DNA from: Magicicada septendecula
Lineage: Eukaryota; Arthropoda; Insecta; Hemiptera; Cicadidae
Assembly: GCA_034769895.1 (NCBI GenBank)
Contig: CM068373.1
Location: 24,166,620 to 24,230,619, forward strand
Direction: 5' to 3'
DNA length: 64,000 nucleotides
The notes under the pieces were generated by a model. That model made no database searches. It worked only from the letters and a program-made list of their open reading frames with translations, and was not told the DNA's origin. Positions 30,009 to 43,200 of the stretch are shown piece by piece. The position numbers and the translations under genes are program-made. Position 1 is the first letter of the stretch. Every line of letters begins with the position of its first letter.

Positions 30009-31018
30009 TAGAGATGTGCCGATATACCTACAACAGGTATTTTAGAACGATATTTTTGTGGAACGGATATAACAGTGACTGAAAAGTTGAAATACCTGTT
30101 CCGATTCAACGATAACTGAAAACTGAAAAGTCGAATACCCGTTCCGATTACTCGCGGTTTCACGGTTTCGAACGCGGGACCTCCGTACGCAACTAACGAA
30201 TAAACAAGTATTACGAGTATTACGACTACACGAGTACAAAGTAATATTTTTGGTGCTGAATACTTCATTCTGCGCATGTGCCGATTGCCATAAAAGTAAC
30301 AAACGAAGCAAAACAGGAGATTCAGAATATCTCTATGCCAAAGAGACGAAGCTGTTTTTAATAAATTAAAAAAAATCAACTGATGTTATATTCATTCTCG
30401 TGTGTTGTGCAAATATATAATGCAGATTATAGTAACAAATTATATTATGTACTAGTCACCAACTTGGTAAATTTTGAAAAATCGAATAATATTGTGTTAC
30501 CTACAGAGTGGCTGATAGGCCATATAGTACTTTTTGCTAATGTGTTTTCGGAGATGATTTTAACTTCACTTCACATCTCACGTAAATTTTGTTGACATTC
30601 TTTGTTGTTCTATTACGTGCACTCTAAATTTCATTGTCTGAGTTTTGCATTTGAGTTGTCTAACCAAAATGGAATCAATAATTTAATATTAAATCTATGT
30701 CAGTTTGCTTACATCTAGCTAAAGTTTCAATTAGTATTCCCAAAGGAAGATAGGCTTATCAATTCTCTAGTTTTATTTTCTTAAAAACATTAATAATAAG
30801 TCACTGTAATAATAAACAGTAATAACAAACAGTTTAATAAATTCTCAGCGTAAAGTAACACTGTTAATACTTTCAGTTCAAATTTATTTAATATAACAAA
30901 TTACATAATACAGGTATATGTATAATACGTATATTATAACAGGTATTTATACGTGTTACTTTTTGAAACGGTTTTGTTCGTACCTGTTACTTTCAAATAA
31001 TAGCTTAGCACACCTCTA
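30009..31018. mobile_element. non-autonomous hAT-superfamily DNA transposon
   Basis: The ends are TAGAGATGTGC and, on the other strand at the right, TAGAGGTGTGC. They are flanked by exact 8-bp duplications, the length hAT transposases generate, and the TAGAG(A/G)TGTGC end is typical of hAT. The 1010-bp interior has subterminal repeats of a GAAACGGTTTTGTTCGTACC/CTGTTCCGATT type but no transposase reading frame, so it depended on an autonomous partner. Confidence 0.88.
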
Positions 31019-31026
31019 GTTTCTAC
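31019..31026. repeat. 8-bp target-site duplication, right
   Basis: GTTTCTAC, identical to 30001-30008. Confidence 0.9.
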
Positions 31027-34000
31027 TGGCTGATCAAGCTTTACGGTTGAGCCGTAAGGCAGGCACGGTGGTGAGCCTAGCTGATTGTAGTACGAATTCT
31101 AATGAAAACATCCGAAAATTTTTCCGAGCTAATTATAGCCTGTCATAGTCTAATGATAGTACTGTGTTAGCACCGACCGATAGCAATGGTGATGTGACAA
31201 TATGTTGCTTTTTATTAGAATTTAATAATACAATAAATGTGAAGTTTAATTAAGAAAGTTATGTTAGTGGTTATAATCACAAACAGAATTATCACTGTTG
31301 GACACCACTATAGGAAAATTATTCCGATTAGAGCTTTTGAACTTCTCAGCTCATCGTCAGATCGGAAATAACAAGAGGATAAAACCAAACTATTCACACC
31401 CCCACCCGTCCCACTGACCACACACAACCCTGTAAACAAGTTATAATTTAAATGTCCCTTCCCAACCTCCGAGCCCTGTCACCCGGTCTGTCCAGTAACA
31501 TATTTTTCTAGCACATTCCTTGTGTTGTGTGCGTGTTCGTATGCGCGCGCGCGCGCACGCGTGCATTCTTTTTAAACCTAAACGTTGTAAAGCCTTTCTT
31601 ATCCACACTTGTGGGCGCGGTCACTCACCCTTATTTCAAAACATCCATGTAGGCCTATGCAATTTAATTTTTAATGTTATCTATCCGTCCTCTATCTTTT
31701 ACTTTTTAATTATATTATAAATATCTCTTCATTATCATATTTAGTTTTAGTATTCATTAAATTGTATAATCCTTTTTCTTTTTCTTTCAATAGTTTAAAT
31801 AAAAGTGAAGTTAAATTTATGTACAAAATAAGTGATATTAAAACGTAGGTGTATATTCTAAATTTCTGTAAGCAATAAACATATTTTACTGTGCTAATGA
31901 AATGTAATTAAAATATTATATCATCGCTGATGGTAACATAAGCGAGCGAAAGTCTATTAATTACAACACGTGGCCACTGGACTATTAATGTTTTAGTTTA
32001 TCCCAAGTTAGGAAGTTATTTTCCTACATTTTCAGATAATAAAGGAAAAATTAATTTTTCATTTTATTATTAAAAGAAATTATTATAATTAAATTTAATA
32101 TATAATAAATATTAAAATATATTACATTAAGGTAATATTAAATATTAAGAAAAATTGACATAAGTAACAGTTTACACTGTACTAAAGAGCATTCGTGCGA
32201 TTGCTGCACGTGCCAACCAACCAAATGTTTTACAAAACTAACGATATCTCAAAAACAGAAAGGCGGATTTCATCGAAATAAAAACCAAAATAAAAAAAGA
32301 ATTCGCTCTAAATTTTGTTTGCTGACAATATATAAAAATCCCTCATAACAAAAAGGTTTTTTTTCATGCCAAGTGTTTTCCTACACGCAAATTTAAAAAG
32401 AAACTCCATGATATGACGTCTTGAGGCTCTGTTTTTTTAAAAATTGTTAAAACTGTCGGTTGAAATTTATGTCTAAACTGTCCTCAGGCTTAAAGGAACA
32501 CAGTGGTGAAATAATTTTTAAAATCGTATTAGCAGTTTGTGACGTTGTCTCGGGCAACGAAACAAACAAACTTTACCTCTTTATAATAGTAATGTAGATT
32601 CAGATTCACTATACGCCTGCCCCGATCTAGCCTCTCTCTCTCCACCATGCCTGACTTACGGCTCAGCCCGTAGACACTTGTCAATATACCTATAGTAATT
32701 CTACTACAACTATTAGTAATAATAATAATCATCATCATGATCAAAATAATAATAATAACGGTTATCACTAAGCAGTTCAAGAATTATAAATTGACTGTTT
32801 ATGGCTATGTTGGGGTTAATATTCGTGTGTGACTTCTGCGCCTGTCATCTTAACTTTTGGACTTACGAACATACTTTTGAACTTGAAATTTAAATACTAA
32901 GAAGTTGTCATACGTTGAATTAATTTTTTTTTATATTTAACTAATTTTTTCATACGACATTGTAATGTGAAATATAATTTTAAACCTATATAAATGGATA
33001 ATAAATTTAATGCATTATATGCTGGAGCTTACATTTAAAAATCAGCTTTAGTAACACATGCTAATAATACAAAGCGTGATCTGCCGCGGGCGTTCATAAC
33101 TTGGAAGCCGGACTAACAAATCACATTGTATACCTATCGCACTAAGCAATTATATTAAACATTTCAAAAAAATCTACTCCTTCAATAACACAAATTATAA
33201 AACACTAAATGACCTTACATTACAAAATTACGAAACCAAATCACAGCACCACATCTAAAAAATTAATCTCTCTCCCCCCTCCCTCTCTCCTTTTCTGTCA
33301 CTCCCTCTCTCTCTCTTTCTCGCTCTTTCTTTGTCTCTCTATGTGTGAGTAAGTGTATACACACAAATTAAAACATAAGAATTTCGACGAAACCGAAACA
33401 TCGAAGCATGATAATGTTTTTAGATTTTTAGACTGTGGGGAATCGAAAGTGTGGAAAAAATATAGTGTTAACATCACCTGGAGCGTTACATTTCTCGATA
33501 ACGTTACACATTTTGCATCACGCATTTTGTGGAATAAACCTCAGCATAAAAACATTATCATGTTAAAAAAATGTGAATCAGCGGTGCCGAGGGGAAATGA
33601 AAACAGTACAAAATGGACAGAAACGAGTTTACTGAAGTAGCGGTAACTTGGAAATACCTAAGTGGCTGTTTCCAAAATAACAAAAATAAAATTCTTAAGA
33701 ATAATGGCGCTCAGGAATCTTTTGTGGCTCTGCCACTGTCAGAGGAGTTAGGTAAGACATTACGCCTTCAAAAGGTCCCGGCTAAAGGATCGAACCGTCG
33801 ACACTCGGAAACCCCACAAACATCTCATTTCAAAACCCAAAACCCAAAGCAAAATCTGTGCGACTTCAAAATGCAGCTTCAAAACACATTTGAAGCATTT
33901 ATTTTTACTGGGTGAATCAAAGTTGCACGAAAATCTCTCGGGGCTGATTATATAGTTAAAAATAAGCCAAAATTCACATAAACAGAAAACGGTTCGTTAG

Positions 34001-34073
34001 CAAGTTACGGCTCGCAAAACATTTCGCCATGACTTCTGCTCCGACGAAAAAATGAAAGGGAGAGAGCGAGAAG

Positions 34074-34077
<4 letters not shown>

Positions 34078-34140
<63 letters not shown>

Positions 34141-34150
34141 TGTGTGTGTG
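34078..34150. repeat. (GA)n/(TG)n microsatellite
   Basis: A run of GA dinucleotides ending in a short TG run. Confidence 0.95.
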
Positions 34151-34895
34151 AGGGGTGCTTGACCAGTATCCATTCAGTATGATTTGCGGATGAGATTAAA
34201 ACAAATTTTACCTGTATAAGAAAAATAGGCCCGTTTGTGCGGGGTGGAACTAAATTTTATATTTTCTTATTTAAAAAAAAAAGTGTAGAAACTTTGAACG
34301 TGAAGTAAATTTTGAATTTGCCATTTAGTAATAAAGAAATTAACATTTGTTTGTGTGTTTGTTTGATTTCTCTTCGTTTTTATCTCTTTGCTTTTCCGTT
34401 TATTTTTTGTCGTACTCTTCACAAGTTTATTTTGTACATATTGTATGTTCTGGGTCTACTCACATTATATAAATACATGGTTCACAAGTGTTTTGAAATT
34501 GCAAAACTATTAATTAGAAATAAAATTTATATGAACGCAGTCACTGTCCCATGAAACTAAGTTTAACACTAATAAATTAGTATCGGAAATAATTACCGGT
34601 TACTGCTTAGGCTCGGTACGTTTTCGATTTTTGGTACGTAAGTTGGTTGTTTTGTTTTAGACTCATTCTAGTTTTAGCTTCTTAAAATGGCCAAATGATT
34701 TGACAGGATGCACTCAGTCCAATTTTACATTTAAATATCGGTATGGAGAACCATACATGACTTCCGTGTTCTAAGATTTATATTTAAAATCATTTTAGAA
34801 ATAAAATATTTCCATAGAAACTACTTATTTCTTAAGCCTTAATCGCAGTACTGTGGTCAATAATGTATACCACCTCACGTTAGCGCACTCGATTT

Positions 34896-34933
34896 TCACT
34901 GATGATGGCAGTCGGTGGCACTGCCAAAACGTC
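34896..34933 (+). other. hammerhead-like hairpin cassette, isolated copy
   Basis: TCA, CTGATGA (34899-34905, sharing CA with the stem), T, stem GGCAGT/ACTGCC (34907-34912 with 34920-34925), AAAAC, GTC, TGA. It has the same order and the same extra T as the PLE cassette. The GAAA box is AAAA here, so the core is damaged. Confidence 0.35.
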
Positions 34934-35253
34934 TGATTTGCAGAAAACATTGGACTACGGCCAAACAGCCGTGGAAGGAATCTTAAAAACAGACTACTTC
35001 TTTGTTGCCTATAACGTCGTACACATATAAAAAATTTTCCGCTCCCCTTCAACTATCACTTTCATTTTTAGAAAATTACCCCCTCCCCATTCAACTACTC
35101 TTTTCATTTATACATATTTCATATAGCTTTCTACAGTGGATTATTATGACCTTTTCAGGATTCTATTTATCAAAATTGAGTACTTTAGTCTTGTTAAAGC
35201 ATAAAATGTTGCAGGTAAGCTACTCCTTCCCCTTAAACGATATTAACCATAAT

Positions 35254-35785
35254 AAACAGGCGTTGAGTCCTCTACAACTCAGGTACATATAGGAAAAATT
35301 ATTTGATACTGTTTGAAATTTAGGCAGTTATCGTTTATAAATAAAAAAAATCTACACACTGACACACAGACACACACGCAGACACTTTTCAGAAAATGAC
35401 TTCTCTTCATGTTTTGAGGACAATTCAATAAAAATCAGACCTTATCGCGATTTTTTCGCGATCACCATACTTCCATTCCTTATGAAACATGGAAGTAAAA
35501 ATTACTCTTGTTAAAACATCTTCACCAAAATCAATAGGTCTTGAGTCTTCTAAAACTCAAGCACATATGCAAAGAATTATTTGATTCTGTTTGAATTTGC
35601 GGCAGTTATCGTTCGCTGTAGAAAAAATTCTACACACAGACAGACACACAAACACTTTCCGCAAAATTAATTTTCTGTATGTATTGAGGGTAGTAATATC
35701 AGAATCAGCCCTTATCTCAAACACGATTTTTTCGCCATCACTGTACTTCCATTTTCTTATGAAACATGGAAGTAAAAATAGATTG
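35254..35785. repeat. two diverged direct copies of a ~250-bp repeat
   Basis: Copy one (about 35254-35500) and copy two (about 35535-35785) share in order GAGTC.TCTA.AACTCA, ATTATTTGAT.CTGTTTGAA, GGCAGTTATCGTT, TCTACACAC, an AGACACAC-rich run, CGATTTTTTCGC and CTTATGAAACATGGAAGTAAAA. Origin not recognised. Confidence 0.8.
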
Positions 35786-37881
35786 AAATTTACTTTATAC
35801 GGAATGTCTCTGCCCTATACTGCCAATGTTAAATTGCATATATTTGAGTCCTTACCTCTATGCGTGCTAAAGATATGTGATTAAAATTTGTTGTAGTTTT
35901 TAGTCACATTAAACTATTTTACTCATCTGAAATCTCCCCTGTATAATAGAATATTGTTTATAATGTTGTTTCTAAAACTTTAACTTTCAATTAGAATTCT
36001 GCGGTTAATGTTTAAATAAAATAGAAACTACTTGAAAATTTTCAATTATTCTAGATCTGCGAGTTTACCATTTAATATTAAACTAACTGTTAAAATTGTC
36101 TGACGGTATTTTTAGTATATTCTGAGAAAATTGGCCAACGTGAGGTAAAATTAAATTTTTCGAAAATGAGCGCACAAACACAGATTACACGCACGAGTGA
36201 ACAACGGTACCAAATTACCAAGAATATTATATTAGGTTTGCACTACTCAACCAACAAAATGTTATTACAAAATAATTGACTTCTCAGGGGCAGCAAACAT
36301 GTAATTTGAAATATACTCATCACATAAAATATACATGTAATCTAAATCAAACCTCCGCCTTCTACAGTGCTCGACCGACCACTAGAGCTCAAAGGGAGCC
36401 GCAACCTACAGATTTTTTTTAACAGAAGTATTTTTCTCAAAATAGTAGGCACTTTGATTTATTTAAGTATGATGTTTTGAAATTAAATTACCCGCAACAT
36501 TTTTGGCGTATGTTTTCTCCGACATTAATTCCACTAAGCTACATAGTCACTGAATATTAGTTTACCATTAGCTTGTTGTGTCTTTAGTCCAAGAATAAAA
36601 AAATATATAGACCTATTTCTTTAATTTTTATAAAAATCAGAAGAGAAAAATTAATGTGTTATACCTAGACAATTTTTTATATTTATGTTTTATATTTCTG
36701 AATAAGCTTAGTTAAGTTACTCTACTTAAAAAAAATTAATTTGCTCAATTATTTTACATGGTTATTAATATTTTGAAAAAGTTTGCTAAATGAAAGTACC
36801 CTTTTTTACAGTAGCCTACTAGTTTAAAATTGTATAGTATTAATCTGACATCATATTACTTGTGCAGTACAGAAGTTATTGCTTCAAAGTCACAGCGCGG
36901 AGGTGACGTTAAGAAAACTTGTCCTAGCGCCTCAAAAATCTTAAATCGGGCACTGACCTTCTAGATAAAACAGTTTTTAGAATATATAAATTTTGTAGTA
37001 CAGTAATACGCAACAACAATGTGTGGCTAACATTACTGTTGCGGATTAAACTTTAACAGAATTTTTAACAAAAGTTATAAAAAGTTAAAAAAGATAAAAT
37101 TCGAATTTTAAAATAAATTAGATATTCAAACGCTTATAAATATATATAGTTTTAAGAAGAAAAAGTTTCCTTTTTTCAAATTTTCATGTTCAATCTCCCC
37201 TTAAATTTTACAGGATAATCAATTTTGTTTGAAACAGAGTTTAGTCATTAAGATCCTGCGTTCGTCAAATATAATCATATACCGGTACCTGTAACTATCA
37301 TGAACGTTTTCCAGAACAAAACCTGTATCGACATAATTGTATTTTTTCTGGTATAAACATAGAAACTTTTGTTAACTTATATTATAATATATTATATTAG
37401 AAGAATATACCGCGCTGTATGGCCGTGGTCAAGGGTTTACAAATAAACCAACCGTTTCAGCAGCACTACAGGCTGCCATCTTCAGTGGAATTTTAGGAAT
37501 TCGAGTCTACCTGAACGCGAGATGTCAAACGTCAGGCCCACAGCACTGTGATGAAGGCTACATCTTAGCATTGTATTTTTCAGGTATAAACGTGGAAATA
37601 TTTATTTTTATTATATTATATTATAAATTGTTTTACGAAATATTGTATAAAAATCAAATTGTAATTTTTATAAAGTAGTAATAATAATGATTATTATTAT
37701 ATTATTATTATTATTATTACTTTTTGGGTGACAATTAGTTAAAGGGATGATTTAATTTTTTGTATGACATCACTGTGAAAATTTGCAAAGAGAAACAATA
37801 ATTTTTTGGAATTTTTACTAAAGAAAGTACTTTATTTCTTTATATAATTAATAAATATTATTATATGATATTGGAACTCAC
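35786..37881. other. AT-rich DNA, probably intronic for the exon at 37882
   Basis: No coding exon recognised. Includes an (ATT)n run near 37680-37720 and a minus-strand hammerhead-like hairpin at 37454-37485 (CTGAAGA, T, GGCAGC/GCTGCT, GAAAC). Confidence 0.4.
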
Positions 37882-37945
37882 CCCAGCGTGCCATCCCCAA
37901 CGGCCCCATCACCACCAAAGACAGAATCACCAAGATCTCTCTCAT
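37882..37945 (-). CDS. first coding exon of a secreted protein (signal peptide), partial gene
   Basis: Minus strand: ATG at 37945 followed by 21 codons giving MREILVILSLVVMGPLGMAR then W, a charged start, a hydrophobic core and a small-residue region, as in a signal peptide. The coding sequence meets a strong donor, G then GTGAGT, at 37882/37881, leaving a phase-1 intron. Before the ATG is a plausible 5' leader (37946 to about 38020). Without splicing the frame ends shortly afterwards. The product would enter the secretory pathway. The next exon must lie to the left, but I found none I could support in this AT-rich DNA. Identity unknown; a chance ORF cannot be excluded but the combination of features argues against it. 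Confidence 0.55.
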
Positions 37946-38589
37946 GGCCTCTAAGACTTGTTTGTTGCTGTGAACTGAGTGTTGTTCGCTCGACACACTA
38001 AAGTTGTTATCAAGCTTTACAGTAGATATCCCGCGTCCTTACAACTATAAATAAAAACGTTAGTTTAACATTGAGTCAGAACTGTGTATTCCCAGCCGAT
38101 TACAATTTGAACTTGTGACCTCGGAATTTCCAGCTCGATTCCAAAAATAAATGATTTCCGTAAGTGATAACTTTTATTAAACAAACCGATCTGCTGTATG
38201 TTAGATGCGTACTAATTACTTTGGCCCACACCGACACACACACACACACATACACGCGCAAATATTATGTGTTCAAGTTTTTTTTTGTCATACTAACTTT
38301 GAAAGGTGTTTTAATTGTTTTGTTTGTTCTTACGTTTTATAATGGATTATCACAATAATATAATTCTTCTACAAGACAATTACATTGTACGTATTATGCA
38401 GCTTGTAGCGGCTCAGGTGTTTGTAGTATAGTTTGTGCTGCTGATGCATCTTGTCTCACGGAACAACTAACCTACTGTAGACTATCAAAATAACTGATAT
38501 CACTCGTGATAAAAGTTTTAGCTGAGTTCATGTATTCCCATACTTCACATGTTCCTGTGTCGCATTAACAAAGACCTACAGAACGTCAG
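37946..38589. other. upstream region of the signal-peptide exon
   Basis: On the minus strand this holds the presumed leader and promoter. An AT-rich CTATAAATAA (plus) at 38045-38054 could act as a weak TATA-like element; I make no firm promoter call. A (CA)n run is at 38236-38250. Confidence 0.35.
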
Positions 38590-38683
38590 CACAACGCCTT
38601 TACTGAAGATTGCTACTTCGAATACAAACATCTTCACGAACGGGACAAACTGATTGGCGCGCACACGCTGTCCTACAGCTATA

Positions 38684-38759
38684 TTCTTCTTCTTCTTCTT
38701 CTTCTTCTTCTTCTTCTTCTTCTTCTTCTTCTTCTTCTTCTTCTTCTTCTTCTTCTTCT
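38684..38759 (+). repeat. (TTC)n expansion 1, at the left end of the array
   Basis: About 25 TTC triplets within a monomer with the diagnostic variants CGAATACAAAC and GCGCGCACACGC. Confidence 0.95.
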
Positions 38760-40251
38760 CTCCTTATTTTTTCTTCTCCCCAGATTGCTACGTCGAATCC
38801 AAACATCTTCACAAACGGGACAATCTGACTGGCGCGTACACGCTGCCCTACAGCTCTCTCCTCAACCCAGATATTGGTAGGCTTGCAGTTTCTTTCCTTC
38901 TCCTCAGATTGCTACGTCGAATCCAAACATCTTCACGAACGGGACAATCTGAATGGCGCGCAAACGCTGTCCTACAGCTATATTCTTCTTCTTCTTCTTC
39001 TTTTTTCTTTCTCCTCACATTGCTACGTCTAATCCAAACACCTTCACGAACGGGACAAACTGATTGGCGCGTACACGCTGTACTAGAGCTATATACTTCT
39101 CCTTCTTCTTTTTTTTTTCTTCTCCTCAGATTGCTAATTCGAATCCAAACATCTTCACAAACGGCACAATCTGATTGGCGCTTACACGTTGTCTTACAGC
39201 TCTCTCCTCAACCCAGATATTGGTAGGCTTGCAGTTTCTTTTCTTCTCCTCAGATTGCTATGTGGAATCCAAACATCTTCACAAACGGGACTATCTGATT
39301 GGCGCGTACACGCTGTCCTACAGCCCTCTTCTCAACCCAGATATTGGTAGGCTTGCAGTTTCTTTTCTTCTCCTCAGATTGCTATGTGGAATCCAAACAT
39401 CTTCACAAACGGGACTATCTGATTGGCGCGCAAACGCTGTCCTACAGCCCTCTTCTCAACCCAGATATTGGTAGGCTTGCAGTTTCTTTCCTTCTCCTCA
39501 GATTGCTACGTCGAATCCAAACATCTTCACAAACGGGACAATCTGAATGGCGCGCAAACGCTGTCCTACAGCTATATTCTTCTTCTTCTTCTTCTTTTTT
39601 CTTTCTCCTCACATTGCTACGTCTAATCCAAACACCTTCACGAACGGGACAAACTGATTGGCGCGTACACGTTGTCTTACAGCCCTCTTCTCAACCCAGA
39701 TATTGGTAGGCTTGCAGTTTCTTTTCTTCTCCTCAGATTGCTATGTGGAATCCAAACACCTTCACGAACGGCACAATCTGATTGGCGCGTACACGCTGTC
39801 CTACAGCCCTCTTCTCAACCCAGATATTGGTAGGCTTACAGTTTCTTTTCTTCTCCTCAGATTGCTACGTCGAATCCAAACATCTTCACAAACGGGACAA
39901 TCTGACTGGCGCGTACACGCTGTCCTACAGCTCTCTCCTCAACGCAGATATTGGTAGGCTTGCAGTTTCTTTTCTTCTCCTCAGATTGCTACGTCGAATC
40001 CAAACATCTTCACGAACGGGACAATCTGAATGGCGCGCAAACGCTGTCCTACAGCTATATTCTTCTTCTTCTTCTTCTTTTTTCTTTCTCCTCACATTGC
40101 TACGTCTAATCCAAACACCTTCACGAACGGGACAAACTGATTGGCGCGTACACGCTGTACTAGAGCTATATACTTCTCCTTCTTCTTTTTTTTTTCTTCT
40201 CCTCAGATTGCTAATTCGAATCCAAACATCTTCACAAACGGCACAATCTGA

Positions 40252-43200
40252 TTGGCGCTTACACGTTGTCTTACAGCTCTCTCCTCAACCCAGATATTGG
40301 TAGGCTTGCAGTTTCTTTTCTTCTCCTCAGATTGCTATGTGGAATCCAAACATCTTCACAAACGGGACTATCTGATTGGCGCGTACACGCTGTCCTACAG
40401 CCCTCTTCTCAACCCAGATATTGGTAGGCTTGCAGTTTCTTTTCTTCTCCTCAGATTGCTATGTGGAATCCAAACATCTTCACAAACGGGACTATCTGAT
40501 TGGCGCGTACACGCTGTCCTACAGCTCTCTCCTCAACCCAGATATTGGTAGGCTTGCAGTTTCTTTCCTTCTCCTCAGATTGCTACGTCGAATCCAAACA
40601 TCTTCACGAACGGGACAATCTGAATGGCGCGCAAACGCTGTCCTACAGCTATATTCTTCTTCTTCTTCTTCTTTTTTCTTTCTCCTCACATTGCTACGTC
40701 TAATCCAAACACCTTCACGAACGGGACAAACTGATTGGCGCGTACACGCTGTACTAGAGCTATATACTTCTCCTTCTTCTTTTTTTTTTCTTCTCCTCAG
40801 ATTGCTAATTCGAATCCAAACATCTTCACAAACGGCACAATCTGATTGGCGCTTACACGTTGTCTTACAGCTCTCTCCTCAACCCAGATATTGGTAGGCT
40901 TGCAGTTCCTTTTCTTCTCCTCAGATTGCTATGTGGAATCCAAACATCTTCACAAACGGGACTATCTGATTGGCGTGTACACGCTGCCCTACAGCCCTCT
41001 TCTCAACCCAGATATTGGTAGGCTTGCAGTTTCTTTTCTTCTCCTCAGATTGCTAAGTGGAATCCAAACATCTTCACAAACGGGACTATCTGATTGGCGC
41101 GCAAACGCTGTCCTACAGCCCTCTTCTCAACCCAGATATTGGTAGGCTTGCAGTTTCTTTCCTTCTCCTCAGATTGCTACGTCGAATCCAAACATCTTCA
41201 CAAACGGGACAATCTGAATGGCGCGCAAACGCTGTCCTACAGCTATATTCTTCTTCTTCTTCTTCTTCTTTTTTCTTTCTCCTCACATTGCTACGTCTAA
41301 TCCAAACACCTTCACGAACGGGACAAACTGATTGGCTCGTACACGTTGTCTTACAGCCCTCTTCTCAACCCAGATATTGGTAGGCTTGCAGTTTCTTTTC
41401 TTCTCCTCAGATTGCTATGTGGAATCCAAACACCTTCACGAACGGCACAATCTGATTGGCGCGTACACGCTGTCCTACAGCCCTCTTCTCAACCCAGATA
41501 TTGGTAGGCTTGCAGTTTCTTTTCTTCTCCTCAGATTGCTACGTCAAATCCAAACATCTTCACAAACGGCACAATCTGATTGGCGCGTACACGCTGTCCT
41601 ACAGCCCTCTTCTCAACCCAGATATTGGTAGGCTTGCAATTTCTTTTCTTCTCCTCAGATTGCTATGTGGAATCCAAACATCTTCACAAACGGGACTATC
41701 TGATTGGCGCGTACACGCTGTCCTACAGCCCTCTTCTCAACCCAGATATTGGTAGGCTTGCAGTTTCTTTCCTTCTCCTCAGATTGCTACGTCGAATCCA
41801 AACATCTTCACAAACGGGACAAACTGATTGGCGCGTACACGCTGTACTAGAGCTATATACTTCTCCTTCTTCTTTTTTTCTTCTTCTCCTCAGATTGCTG
41901 ATTCGAATCCAAACATCTTCACAAACGGCACAATCTGATTGGCGCTTACACGTTGTCTTAAAGCTCTCTCCTCAACCCAGATATTGGTAGGTTTGCAGTT
42001 TCCTTTCTTCTCCTCAGATTGCTATGTGGAATCCAAACATCTTCACAAACGGGACTATCTGATTGGCGCGTACTCGCTGTCCTACAGCCCTCTTCTCATC
42101 CCAGATATTGGTAGGCTTGCAGTTTCTTTTCTTCTCCTCAGATTGCTATGTGGAATCCAAACACCTTCACAAACGGAACTATCTGATTGGCGCGTACACG
42201 CTGTCCTACAGCCCTCTTCTCAACCCAGATGTTGGTAGGCTTGCAGTTTCTTTTCTTCTCCTCAGATGGCTACGTCGAATCCAAACATCTTCACAAACGG
42301 GACAATCTGACTGGCGCGTACACGCTGTCCTACAGCTCTCTCCTCAACGCAGATATTGGTAGGCTTGCAGTTTCTTTCCTTCTCCTCAGATTGCTACGTC
42401 GAATCCAAACATCTTCACGAACGGGACAATCTGAATGGCGCGCAAACGCTGTCCTACAGCTATATTCTTCTTCTTCTTCTTCTTTTTTCTTTCTCCTCAC
42501 ATTGCTACGTCTAATCCAAACACCTTCACGAACGGGACAAACTGATTGGTGCGTACACGCTGTACTAGAGCTATATACTTCTCCTTCTTCTTTTTTTTTT
42601 CTTCTCATCAGATTGCTAATTCGAATCCAAACATCTTCACAAACGGCACAATCTGATTGGCGCTTACACGTTGTCTTACAGCTCTCTCCTCAACCCAGAT
42701 ATTGGTAGGCTTGCAGTTTCTTTTCTTCTCCTCAGATTGCTATGTGGAATCCAAACATCTTCACAAACGGGACTATCTGATTGGCGCGCAAACGCTGTCC
42801 TACAGCCCTCTTCTCAACCCAGATATTGGTAGGCTTGCAGTTTCTTTCCTTCTCCTCAGATTGCTACGTCGAATCCAAACATCTTCACAAACGGGACAAT
42901 CTGAATGGCGCGCAAACGCTGTCCTACAGCTATATTCTTCTTCTTCTTCTTCTTTTTTCTTTCTCCTCACATTGCTACGTCTAATCCAAACACCTTCACG
43001 AACGGGACAAACTGATTGGCGCGTACACGTTGTCTTACAGCCCTCTTCTCAACCCAGATATTGGTAGGCTTGCAGTTTCTTTTCTTCTCCTCAGATTGCT
43101 ATGTGGAATCCAAACACCTTCACGAACGGCACAATCTGATTGGCGCGTACACGCTGTCCTACAGCCCTCTTCTCAACCCAGATATTGGTAGGCTTGCAGT

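Larger units (their letters stand above)
31027..35250. other. AT-rich intergenic DNA with microsatellites
   Basis: Contains a CG/CA run near 31541-31562, an inverted hairpin near 31322-31366, a pyrimidine-rich run at 33268-33340 and the GA run at 34078. No exon I can support; the signal-peptide gene at 37882 may have introns or exons here that I did not recognise. Confidence 0.4.

Noticed and set aside
31322-31366. Hairpin with CTGACGA on minus, considered as another hammerhead-like site
   Set aside because: It has CTGANGA and a GAGCT/AGCTC stem, but GAAA is absent (TAATC instead) and the outer TTCCGAT/ATCGGAA pairing suggests a plain nested hairpin.
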